A DNA stretch of 64,000 bases, from NCBI GenBank assembly GCA_009772895.1, contig WOUP01000004.1:132501-196500 (forward strand), in the 5' to 3' direction. Positions 54,705 to 63,182 of the stretch are shown here, piece after piece (the stretch's first letter is position 1; each line of letters opens with the position of its first letter). This DNA is from Puniceicoccaceae bacterium 5H (GTDB lineage: Bacteria > Verrucomicrobiota > Verrucomicrobiia > Opitutales > Oceanipulchritudinaceae). The notes below the pieces were generated by a model. It was not told the origin of the DNA. It saw nothing but the letters and a program-made list of their open reading frames with translations, and searched no databases. The translations under genes and the position numbers were made by a program.

Positions 54705-56330
54705 CTACTGGTGGTTGCGGTAGTGCTGGAGGGCTTCGTCGATGGTGGGGGCGGAGTGAGGGAAGCCGTTGGCGCGCAGGCCGGTTTTGTCGAGCAGCTG
54801 CAGCGGTTGCTCCCGCAGGCCGGTGAGGTAGACGGTCTTTTGGTCCTGCCCCGCCTTGCGCACGAGGGCCTGCAGAGCGCGCAAGCCCGTGGCGTCCATC
54901 CACGGCACCTCGCTCAGATCGAGGATCAGGGCGTGATAGCGGCGGTCGACGCGGTCCAGCGTATTGAGGCAGGTATCGGCTACGCCAAAAAAGAAAGGCC
55001 CGCGCAGGCGAAAGATCTGGATGTCGTGTTCCAGCAGATCCTGGTCGGGTCGTGTGGGCACCGTCTCGGCTGGCTCCAGCGTGGTGACGTTGGCCATGCG
55101 GCGCATGAAGAGCAGGGCGGCCAGCAACACCCCCGCCTGAATGGCGAGCGTGAGATCGACGAAGACGGTGAGGAAAAACGTGATCAGCAGCACGCCCACG
55201 TCTTCGCCCGGGCTGCGCAGCAGGCGTACGAACAGCCGCCACTCGCTCATGTGGTAGGCCACGACCAGCAGGATGCCGGCGAGCGTGGCGAGCGGGATGT
55301 ATTGCACGTAGCGCCCCAGGAGCAGCCCGATCGCGAGCAGGGTCAGCGCGTGCACGAGGCCGGAAAGCGGGGTGCGGCCACCGTTCTTGATGTTGGCCGC
55401 AGTGCGGGCGATGGCGCCGGTTGCCGGCATACCGCCGAAGAGGCTGACCGCGCAGTTGGCGAGGCCCTGGCCCACAAGTTCGGTATTGGGCCGGTGGCGA
55501 TAGCCCGTCATCCCGTCGGCGACCATGGCCGAAAGCAGTGATTCCAGCCCGCCCAGGAGCGCGATGGCGATGGCGGAGGGCAGGAGCGCCGGGGCCTGGC
55601 TCCAGTCAAAGTCCGCCCAGCTCGGCATCGGCACCGTGAGTTGGAGGTTGGGGAACTTCGAGCCGATGGTGGGGACCTGTAGCTGCAGGGCGAGGGCGAG
55701 CAAGGTCGTGAGCAGGATCGCGATGAGCGACCCGGGTACGCGTCGAGAGAGACGCGGAAAGAGCGTGACGATGAGGATCGTGACGAGCCCGAGCAGCAGG
55801 CTGCCGGGCTGGATGTCGGCCAGGTGATGCGCAAAGCTGAGCCAGCGCTCGAACATGCCTTCCGGCCACGGCCCATGCCAGCCCATCAGTTCGGGGATTT
55901 GTCCTGTGGCGATGATGAGCGCGATCGCGCTGGTGAAGCCGACCGTCACCGGGTAGGGGATGTAGCGGATCACCGCACCGAGACGGCAGACGCCCATCAG
56001 CACGAGGATCACGCCCGCCATGGCCGTGGCCAGGAGCAGTCCCCCGTGCCCGAACTGGGTGACCGTCTGGTGCACGAGCAGCACGAAAGCGCCGGTGGGG
56101 CCGCCGATTTGAAACCGGCTGCCGCTACCGAGTGAGATCAGCCCGCCGGCAATGACGCCCGTGATCCAGCCGGTCTCTGGCGGCAGACCCGAAGCGATGG
56201 CAAACGCCAAGGCCAAAGGAAAGGCCAGAACGCCGACGATGATGCCCGCGAGCAAGTCTTGAGACCACGAACGGCCGAGGGTGCCGTCGCGTAAAGCCGA
56301 CCACATAGCCGGAGAAAAGCACGATTTCAT
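54705..56330 (-). CDS. SulP family anion transporter with STAS domain
   Basis: Inner-membrane anion transporter (sulfate, bicarbonate or similar) of the SulP/SLC26 family, 541 residues. The N-terminal hydrophobic core has the conserved LLAGIIVGVLAFPLALAFAI and, further on, GLANCAVSLFGGMPATGAIARTA. The C-terminal STAS domain (about 435-541) reads ALILDLSEVPWMDATGLRALQ. The ATG at 56330 (MKSCFSP) is preferred over a TTG two codons upstream. It is monocistronic as far as can be seen. The transported anion cannot be told. Confidence 0.93.
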   Translation of the reverse strand: MKSCFSPAMWSALRDGTLGRSWSQDLLAGIIVGVLAFPLALAFAIASGLPPETGWITGVIAGGLISLGSGSRFQIGGPTGAFVLLVHQTVTQFGHGGLLLATAMAGVILVLMGVCRLGAVIRYIPYPVTVGFTSAIALIIATGQIPELMGWHGPWPEGMFERWLSFAHHLADIQPGSLLLGLVTILIVTLFPRLSRRVPGSLIAILLTTLLALALQLQVPTIGSKFPNLQLTVPMPSWADFDWSQAPALLPSAIAIALLGGLESLLSAMVADGMTGYRHRPNTELVGQGLANCAVSLFGGMPATGAIARTAANIKNGGRTPLSGLVHALTLLAIGLLLGRYVQYIPLATLAGILLVVAYHMSEWRLFVRLLRSPGEDVGVLLITFFLTVFVDLTLAIQAGVLLAALLFMRRMANVTTLEPAETVPTRPDQDLLEHDIQIFRLRGPFFFGVADTCLNTLDRVDRRYHALILDLSEVPWMDATGLRALQALVRKAGQDQKTVYLTGLREQPLQLLDKTGLRANGFPHSAPTIDEALQHYRNHQ

Positions 56331-56513
56331 GCGCAACCTGAGACAGAAAATCGCGATGATGCCTTATTTGTCCCGAGCGGCAAGCGGTATGTTGTGGTAG
56401 CCTTGTTCTGTGTAAATATTTGCGGGTCTGCGATTTAAATAATGAAGAAATTTTCGCGTTTTCCGTTTCACGACGGTAAGGGCGGGGCGGCGTTCCTGAA
56501 CGCCCTTGGTCCC

Positions 56514-58454
56514 CTAAATCACCGGTTCGCGACTGAAGACGAGTACGCTGTTGGCCGGGATGGTGATACGGGCGGACTGAAGGAGGCCGTTGCTGCGAAT
56601 CGGCTCGGTCTGGACGCCGCCGCCATTGCCCTGACACCAGGGGTTGACGTAGTGATCGTAGACGTCGCTGTTGAAGACCTCGTGCCAGTGGCCGGGCACG
56701 GGGAAGCCGAGGCGGTAGTCGTATTGCGAGCGATGGTTGAAGCTGATCACGACCAGCTTTTCGTGGCCCATGCCCGGGACGAAACGGTAGTAGGCCAGCA
56801 CGCGGTCCTGATTGTGCACGGCGATCACGCGCAGCCCTTCGGCGGTGAAGGCCGCGTGTTGACGACGCAGGTGCAACAAGTCGCCGAGGAACTTCGCGAA
56901 GTCGCGACGGTGGCGGTCGAAGGCCACGCCCTGCCAATCCACGCGGTGGTGGGCATGCAGGATCAGGTTGTCCGACCAGTTACGAGTCTCGAGCACCTCC
57001 TGCCCCATGAAGAGCTGAGGAATGCCGGGCGCGGTGAGCAGCAGCCCCATGGCGGCACGGCAACGGCTGCGCGCGTACCAGCCGCTTGGGTCGTTGGGAT
57101 CGGCCAGCACGGGCAGGCGGGGGGCGCGGTCGGGATTGCCGGGCTCGAAGAAGACCACGTCGTGATTCTCAAGGCACTGTACGGCCTGCCAATGATGCCG
57201 CAGGCCGTCCGCCCGGAGTTCACGCGCCACGCTGTCGAGGTCCACTGCGTGCGAGCCGGGGTAGCTGGCCTGCGTGAGCACCTTGCGCACGCTGTCGCGC
57301 AGGCCTTGGTGCACGGTGCCGGAAAAGCCCGCGCCGCCTTCGCCGGTGGGGCGGGTCAGCGCGCCGGAGACCGGCCAGTGCTCGGAGAGCCGGAACGCCT
57401 CGGGCTTGCGGTTGTGCAGCGTGTCGTTGAGGTCGCGGCAAAATTGCCAGCCCGTGTGCCCCGTCTGTTGCAGCAGCACGCTCACTTCGTCGAAACGGAA
57501 GCCGTCGACGTGATACTCGCGCAGGAAAAACTGGGCGTTGTCGATTAGGTACTGGCGCACCTCGCGCTTCCAGAGCGCAAAGACGAGGCCGCCCGCCCAG
57601 CCTTGGTCGGTGAAGTAGAGCGAGCGGTTGTGATTGCCCCGTCGCTGGCGGTCGAAGAAATACAGGCTCTCGCGGTCGAAGTTGCCGCCCGCGTGGTTGT
57701 AGACCACGTCGAACAACACGGCCAGGCGGTGCAGGTGGGCGAGGTTGATCAGGGTCTTCAGCTGCCGCATGCCGCCGCTGAGCATGTGTTTTTGCATCGG
57801 CGGGCGTCCCAGCTCGGCCAGTTGACGGTTGATCTCCTCCAGGTAGGGCCCCAGCGCGGCGTCGGGCACCACGTAATTCAGCTCCGGCGCGAAGTAGTCG
57901 ACCGGATTGTAGCCCATCGAAAACATGGTGGGCACGCCGTGGACCGGCAGTAGCAGCAGCGCGTTGATGCCTAGTTGCTGGAGGCGCGGCAGGTGGCGGA
58001 CGACATCAAGAAAGGCGCCTTGGCGCTGCGGCCACGCCGGGGCGTCGAAGGTGCCCACGTGGAGCTGGTAGAGCACCAGTTCGTGCCAGGCAGGTGTGCG
58101 GAAGTCCGCATCGTGCCACGCATAATCATCGCCCCGGATCACGCTCTTTCGCTTGTTGCGCCGCAGCCGCAGCTCCCGCGAGTAGGGGTCGCGCTTGGGG
58201 CCGACACTGCCGCGGCCCACCACCGCGTATTCATAGCGGTCTCCCTCGCGCGCCTCCGGCACGTAGCCAGCCCAGTAACCGCCCTCGTAACGCTTCAGCC
58301 GCGTCGCCTCGCGCCCCCGCCAGTTGGAGAAATCGCCGCGCACGTAGACGGCCTTCGCCGTCGGCGCCCAGACCCGAAACGTCACGCCGCCGCCTGGCAC
58401 CAAATGCGCGCCCATCTTCGTTTCCGGCGTGATGTGCTGCTGGGAGGCAGGCAT
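56514..58454 (-). CDS. GH13 alpha-amylase family enzyme, branching-enzyme type
   Basis: GH13 glycosidase/transferase of 646 residues with an N-terminal CBM48-like domain (about 15-110; VTFRVWAPTAKAVYVRGDFS) and a (beta/alpha)8 barrel. Catalytic residues by homology: Asp in GFRFDEVS (near 320), Glu in LSEHWPVS (near 355) and Asp in LENHDV (near 427). The architecture fits 1,4-alpha-glucan branching enzymes and relatives; the SEHWP form differs from the usual AEDWP-like glycogen-branching motif, so substrate specificity is uncertain. It could act with the GH15 enzyme in glycogen metabolism. The gene ends 183 bases before the SulP start on the same strand. Confidence 0.82.
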   Translation of the reverse strand: MPASQQHITPETKMGAHLVPGGGVTFRVWAPTAKAVYVRGDFSNWRGREATRLKRYEGGYWAGYVPEAREGDRYEYAVVGRGSVGPKRDPYSRELRLRRNKRKSVIRGDDYAWHDADFRTPAWHELVLYQLHVGTFDAPAWPQRQGAFLDVVRHLPRLQQLGINALLLLPVHGVPTMFSMGYNPVDYFAPELNYVVPDAALGPYLEEINRQLAELGRPPMQKHMLSGGMRQLKTLINLAHLHRLAVLFDVVYNHAGGNFDRESLYFFDRQRRGNHNRSLYFTDQGWAGGLVFALWKREVRQYLIDNAQFFLREYHVDGFRFDEVSVLLQQTGHTGWQFCRDLNDTLHNRKPEAFRLSEHWPVSGALTRPTGEGGAGFSGTVHQGLRDSVRKVLTQASYPGSHAVDLDSVARELRADGLRHHWQAVQCLENHDVVFFEPGNPDRAPRLPVLADPNDPSGWYARSRCRAAMGLLLTAPGIPQLFMGQEVLETRNWSDNLILHAHHRVDWQGVAFDRHRRDFAKFLGDLLHLRRQHAAFTAEGLRVIAVHNQDRVLAYYRFVPGMGHEKLVVISFNHRSQYDYRLGFPVPGHWHEVFNSDVYDHYVNPWCQGNGGGVQTEPIRSNGLLQSARITIPANSVLVFSREPVI

Positions 58455-58476
58455 ACCACCCTATCAACGGAGAGGG

Positions 58477-61400
58477 TCACGCGTTTGTAAAGAACGAAGC
58501 CCATTTTGGAACCTTGTAGGCAGGGGAGGAGTGGGGGACGAGATCCCGGTAATATGGCATGTTTCTCTGCTGGATCCATTCGCCCGTAGCCCACTTCGAG
58601 TTATTGCGCTTCATTTCTTGCCACTTTTCGATGTGCAGCCCTAGTTGAGAATGTTGGCGGGCTGACTGGATTAAATCCTTTCGCTCTTTGGGATCAAACG
58701 GGATTAACTTCTGGCCAATGCATTCGTCCCAGATCTCGCCAAGCACAGAAGTCTGTGACTGCGGTGGGAGAGCTTTGACTGACGTAGTAAACGCGAATGG
58801 TTTTTTTAAATCGTAGCTCTCTTTCTGCTGAATGGAACGCGCGAGTTGGTGTGTTATATTTGATAGTTCGGCCTGTGCATTGTCGTCTAAATTGATATTA
58901 TAAAAAATAAGATAATCGTCCACTTCGTGGGAGGTCCATTTACTTTGCCGGATTTGGGACTCAAGATCTCTGTCGCCTTTTTGCATTGATACTATGGCAG
59001 GACTTCCTTTATTAAGCCGTTGGATGAAGTTGTATTCCTCCATGCTGTTTTCGCGGCTTCGATTTACGAAGATGTGATAGTCATGCTGCCTGAATAATTG
59101 ATCAAATAGACTGTCTAAGCCCTTTTCTATTGGCGGCGAATCTGAGGAATATCCGATAATAATGGGCGTAGATTCTACTATTTTTGAAACTAGGTAGGGG
59201 TCTGTGAAGGTAAAGCCGTGCCTGGATGTGCAATAGCTTTCCAGTTTAGCATTGTGAAAATCACAGTGCCATTCATGAAGTAAATTCTCTAGGATTGCGT
59301 TTACGCGAAGAGGGTAAATCCGAGGCTTCAGTGCACATTCGAGGGGAGTTTCAGGACCACAAATAAGATGGAAAGCCAAAAAAGAGTAAGTTATGTCACG
59401 GCCGATTTTCTCAGCTACGCCAAGTGGGGCTGCTATATCATATCTTTGGATGTTGATTGGTAATTGAGCTTGCGGATCTATAATCGACAGGGATGGAGCT
59501 TGGCGAGATTTGTGTCGCATGTTGTTATTCCACCACGTATTTGGATCTTCTACGATAAATCCGTTGTAGAGGATTGGGACGTCATTTTCGAAGGTCCATG
59601 CTATCTCGTATTTTGCTTCATCCGATCGCACGGTCGACCAAGAGGGTGGCAAAGCTTTCGTAGTAGGGGGAATTAGTCGTCCGCCTCTTACGGGTAAACT
59701 TTCGCCATTTTGTTTTGTGATGGAGACGTGTAATTTTGGTTTTGTCCAGCGGTAAAGATCAATGTCAGCGTCGATGGTGCTATCCAATGTTCCCCCGAAA
59801 CGACGCGATAGTAGCTTATCGATTGACGATCGTTTTAAGATGACATCAATTTTCGTTCCGATAGCGAAGGGGTTGTTCTGCCGTTCGATCTCTATCAGTC
59901 CGCTTGTCTTGTTTGCACTCAACCGAAGGCTTTTACTTCCGCAATCTGCATGACGCGTTTCTAAAGTAAAAGAGTCTCCCAGCAGGAATACGGCGAAGGC
60001 ACCGATCCCGAACCGGCCGGCTCGCGTTATTTTTGGAGTGCCCGTGTCATCAATAAACTCTTTGCTCCACTCGGGGCTGTTGCGGAAGGACGCCCCGGCA
60101 CGCAGAAAATAGTTTTGCAGTGTTTCCGCGGTCATCCCGATGCCGCGATCCTGAACGCTTAGAATCCATGAGCCATTTGTTTGTTCAATGAAGTTCACGA
60201 GCACATCGGCAGCATCAGGCAGTTCGGGCCGCTGGAGTTTGTTCATGTCAGCGTCCCGATTTTCGCACCATGCGTGCAGTTCACGCACGGCATCGACGGC
60301 GTTCTGCATCAGCTCTCTTACCCCTACGCTCGGCTCATTGCCGTAGAGTGGTTCTACGATTAAGGTTAACAGATTTGGGTCGACGCTGAACCCAGTTCGT
60401 TTGGGCACATAGGGTAGCTTTTTTTGAAAACGGGGCTTGAAGAGGTTTGAGTCTATGCGACGAATATTTAAACCAAGCTTTCCGAGTTTTTCGTAATGGC
60501 CGTACACTTCATCAAGGACTGCGCTGGAATGGTCGATTTCGTGCTGTATGCCTTGCAAGAGTTCGTTAAGTTGAAGGTATGTGGCGAGCCTGAGTTTTTC
60601 ACTAACTTGGATCATCTTACACCGAGGTGCCTTTGCATCCGTGATGTTCAACACTACTTGATGGTTTTCCCATTCCTGTTGAGAGATCGGGCTCCGAGGG
60701 TTACGTAGTTGCAGCAGGACGGTAGGCGCCCGTGCTTGATCGATCTGCATATAATCAGCTACGCGTAATAGCGCCATTGGATAGAAGACTGCCGATCCTA
60801 GAGGTCGGAGTGTATCCGGATATTCATCGTCCAGATACGCTTGGCAGACACGTAGAGATATACCATGAGACCGAGCGGCGAGGCCGATGAGGTCGGCCAA
60901 TGGCCCCAAATAATCGGTTAGGGGCGAGAAGTCATTCACGTCTGCTCCGGGAAATCCGTAGAGTGCCACTTCGTGTGCAAGGCGGGCGTGATGACGGCGG
61001 ATGAATTCTCCAATTATCAGAAGGTGGTTCTCTTCCCAGCGCAGGGGACTTTCTGGTAATCCGGTAAAGCTCCATTCAAGAGCAGCCTCCTCCCCAATGA
61101 TGTTGCCAAGGGCACGATCGCTGAAACGCTTTGCCTCGCGTTCATAATCAGTCCATAATTCGTGCCATGGACGATCGCGGGGGTAGTCGGTCTGCTCTTG
61201 ATCGAACCATGTAACAGGTCTGAATCGGCAACCTGGGCGAATAAGTTCACGGAAGCCATCCTTCCTCAGGTGCATGCCGATATCATGAAGAAGTACGCTG
61301 CCGATAAGAATGGCCGCATCGGCGTCCTTGAGCAGGTTCTCTTCCCAAACGTCATCTGGCACTAGGTCTACTGCCGATTGGAGGACGTTGTTGATGTGTT

Positions 61401-61551
61401 CGATGCCATGATCTGTGAAGCTTGGAAAAAAAACGAGTTTATTGTCTTGGAGGATCTTACCTGTTGCGTCCGCGAAAGAGCGGACAGAGGCTTCATATCT
61501 GCTGGAGTTGAGCAGTTCTTGGAGTTTCTGGGGAAATTGGACGGAAACCAT
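58477..61551 (-). CDS. HD-domain/GHKL (Hsp90-like) ATPase fusion protein
   Basis: A large 1024-residue soluble protein. The N-terminal HD phosphohydrolase-type domain (about 40-250) has H48 in SFTDHGIEH, HD at 89-90 in LLHDIGMH, HH in RRHHARLAH and D in LRVADYMQ. A GHKL ATPase domain follows: the N-box VRELMQNAVDAVREL (about 413-427), DRGIGMT (about 465) and G-box AGRFGIGAFAVFLLGD (about 510-525), as in Hsp90/MutL/MORC-like ATPases. The C-terminal 450 residues have no recognised domain. It is visibly AT-richer than its GC-rich neighbours and starts 83 bases before the next gene on the same strand. It is a candidate for nucleotide-signalled stress or phage defence; that role is inferred. It may be transcribed alone. 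Confidence 0.8.
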   Translation of the reverse strand: MVSVQFPQKLQELLNSSRYEASVRSFADATGKILQDNKLVFFPSFTDHGIEHINNVLQSAVDLVPDDVWEENLLKDADAAILIGSVLLHDIGMHLRKDGFRELIRPGCRFRPVTWFDQEQTDYPRDRPWHELWTDYEREAKRFSDRALGNIIGEEAALEWSFTGLPESPLRWEENHLLIIGEFIRRHHARLAHEVALYGFPGADVNDFSPLTDYLGPLADLIGLAARSHGISLRVCQAYLDDEYPDTLRPLGSAVFYPMALLRVADYMQIDQARAPTVLLQLRNPRSPISQQEWENHQVVLNITDAKAPRCKMIQVSEKLRLATYLQLNELLQGIQHEIDHSSAVLDEVYGHYEKLGKLGLNIRRIDSNLFKPRFQKKLPYVPKRTGFSVDPNLLTLIVEPLYGNEPSVGVRELMQNAVDAVRELHAWCENRDADMNKLQRPELPDAADVLVNFIEQTNGSWILSVQDRGIGMTAETLQNYFLRAGASFRNSPEWSKEFIDDTGTPKITRAGRFGIGAFAVFLLGDSFTLETRHADCGSKSLRLSANKTSGLIEIERQNNPFAIGTKIDVILKRSSIDKLLSRRFGGTLDSTIDADIDLYRWTKPKLHVSITKQNGESLPVRGGRLIPPTTKALPPSWSTVRSDEAKYEIAWTFENDVPILYNGFIVEDPNTWWNNNMRHKSRQAPSLSIIDPQAQLPINIQRYDIAAPLGVAEKIGRDITYSFLAFHLICGPETPLECALKPRIYPLRVNAILENLLHEWHCDFHNAKLESYCTSRHGFTFTDPYLVSKIVESTPIIIGYSSDSPPIEKGLDSLFDQLFRQHDYHIFVNRSRENSMEEYNFIQRLNKGSPAIVSMQKGDRDLESQIRQSKWTSHEVDDYLIFYNINLDDNAQAELSNITHQLARSIQQKESYDLKKPFAFTTSVKALPPQSQTSVLGEIWDECIGQKLIPFDPKERKDLIQSARQHSQLGLHIEKWQEMKRNNSKWATGEWIQQRNMPYYRDLVPHSSPAYKVPKWASFFTNA

Positions 61552-61635
61552 AACAGGGTATTACTTTGGCTCCCGATTTTTATAGCATAACGTTTCTAGG
61601 TCAAGCTATTTTCTGAACCGTTTCCCTGTGGCCTG

Positions 61636-62001
61636 TTATACGTCTGGCTCAGGCGGAGTGGTTGGGGGGTTGGAGGCTTTGCCGGCGGCGAGTGTGGCCT
61701 CGGCGGCGTGCTTGTCGAGCAGGCTGTCGCCGATATCGGCGATGATGATGGCGGCCTCCTTCCAGAAGCGGGCCATGATGAAGAGGAAGGCCGCGTAGAG
61801 CAGGCCGCCGACAAACATGCCCAGGCCGGAGCCGAAGTTGTGGAACATGGTGCCGATGCCGCCGAAGACGGCGACCAGCGCGGCCAGGGCGGCGGCCGCA
61901 TAGCCGAGATACAGCACCAGCGTGATGATGCTGCGAAAGGTGGGGTAGGCGGATTCCTGACGGATCCGGTCGAGGTATTGGCGTTTTTGGGTCGGTAGCA
62001 T
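61636..62001 (-). CDS. Small membrane protein, unknown
   Basis: A 121-residue protein with two transmembrane segments (about 26-50 and 55-80), the first Ala/Gly-rich (LYLGYAAAALAALVAVFGGI). The second region ends in an amphipathic helix and a Pro/Thr-rich C-tail. GC is as high as in most of the window, unlike the large HD-GHKL gene that follows. No family recognised. Confidence 0.6.
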   Translation of the reverse strand: MLPTQKRQYLDRIRQESAYPTFRSIITLVLYLGYAAAALAALVAVFGGIGTMFHNFGSGLGMFVGGLLYAAFLFIMARFWKEAAIIIADIGDSLLDKHAAEATLAAGKASNPPTTPPEPDV

Positions 62002-62135
62002 TGCAAGACAGGTTCGTTACCTGACTATGCTTTTGGGCTGCATGCGTCGATGCGAAATACGCTCTGGAGCGTAGGGTATTCGCTTTTGTTGCCATGGCCT
62101 CAACTTCCGCCCATGCAGCCCCGAAAGCGCGGAGC

Positions 62136-63061
62136 TCAGCCCTGGAAGTAATGGCCGGCCTCGAGATCCGCCAGCAGCGTGGGATGCGTCGGCTGCCAGT
62201 CCAGCTCACGCTGGGTTCGGGCGCTGGAGGCGGGGCAGTCGTTGCCGAAAAAATGGGCCATCCAGGCAAAGTGGGCGGTCGCGTCTTCGCCGGTTTTGGC
62301 GACGACGGGCAGGCCCAGGTGACGCCCGATGACCTCCGCAATCTCACGGGTCGGCACGCCTTCTTCGGCGATGGCATGATAGGCGGCTCCCGCGCTGCCC
62401 TGTTCGAGCGCTAGACGGTAAAGGCGGGCCGCGTCCAGACGGTGGACGGCGGGCCAGCGGCTGCTCCCGTCACCGATGTAGGCGGAGGCGCCCTGGTCGC
62501 GCGCGATGCCGATGAGGATGGGCACGAAGCCATGGTCGCCTTCGCCGTGGACCGATGGGGGCAGGCGCAAGACGGAGGCGCGGACGCCGCGTTGGGCGAG
62601 GGAACGCGCCAGGTGGTCGGAGGGGCCGCGGTAACGGGCCGCCCCGTCTTCTCCGGGCACGTCGTCTTCGGTCACGAGGCGGCCACTGGGCAGCAGCGCG
62701 CTGGCTGAGGTGACCACGAAGGGCTTGTCGGTACACCCGCGAGGGTTTCACCCAGGGCTTCGATGACGGCGTAGTCGCGTTGGGCCGAGGCCGGCAAGTT
62801 GGTAAAATCGTGGATGAAGGCGGTGTGGATGACGCCGTCGCAGGCGCTGGCCGCCACCTGAAGACTTTCGAGATCCTCAAGTGAGCCCCGGTGAACCGCC
62901 GCCCCGGCCTCGCTTACGCGAGCGGCGGACTCATCGGAGCGCGCCAACCCGAGAACGCGGTGGCCGGCGGCGATCAATTCCTGCACGACGGCCGATCCGA
63001 CAAAGCCGGAGGCCCCCGTCACAAATACCCGCAAGGGGCGTTGCGTAGCTGTAGTCGTCAT
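62136..63061 (-). pseudogene. Frameshifted NAD(P)-dependent epimerase/SDR
   Basis: An extended-SDR oxidoreductase broken by an apparent frameshift near 62731-62736. The N-terminal part starts at the ATG at 63061 with the NAD(P) motif TGASGFVGSAV (about 15-25) and reads to GETLAG. The C-terminal part is in another frame and restarts near VVTSASALLPSGRL, continuing through RYRGPSDHLARSLAQRGVRA and the HRLDAARLYRLALEQ region to HYFQG. Restoring one base would give a single ~308-residue protein. It is divergent from the AraC-type regulator at 63183. The shift could be a sequencing error or a real recent inactivation; the sequence alone cannot tell. Confidence 0.8.
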
Positions 63062-63182
63062 GGCCGCCATCATATCTCGCCCGCCGTGGCAGGTAAATGA
63101 CGGGCAGTCCCGGATTCTTGCCAAATCGTCCAGGGTGATGTCTTGTGTGGCGCTCCTTGTCAGGTTATGTCTGCCATCGAGC

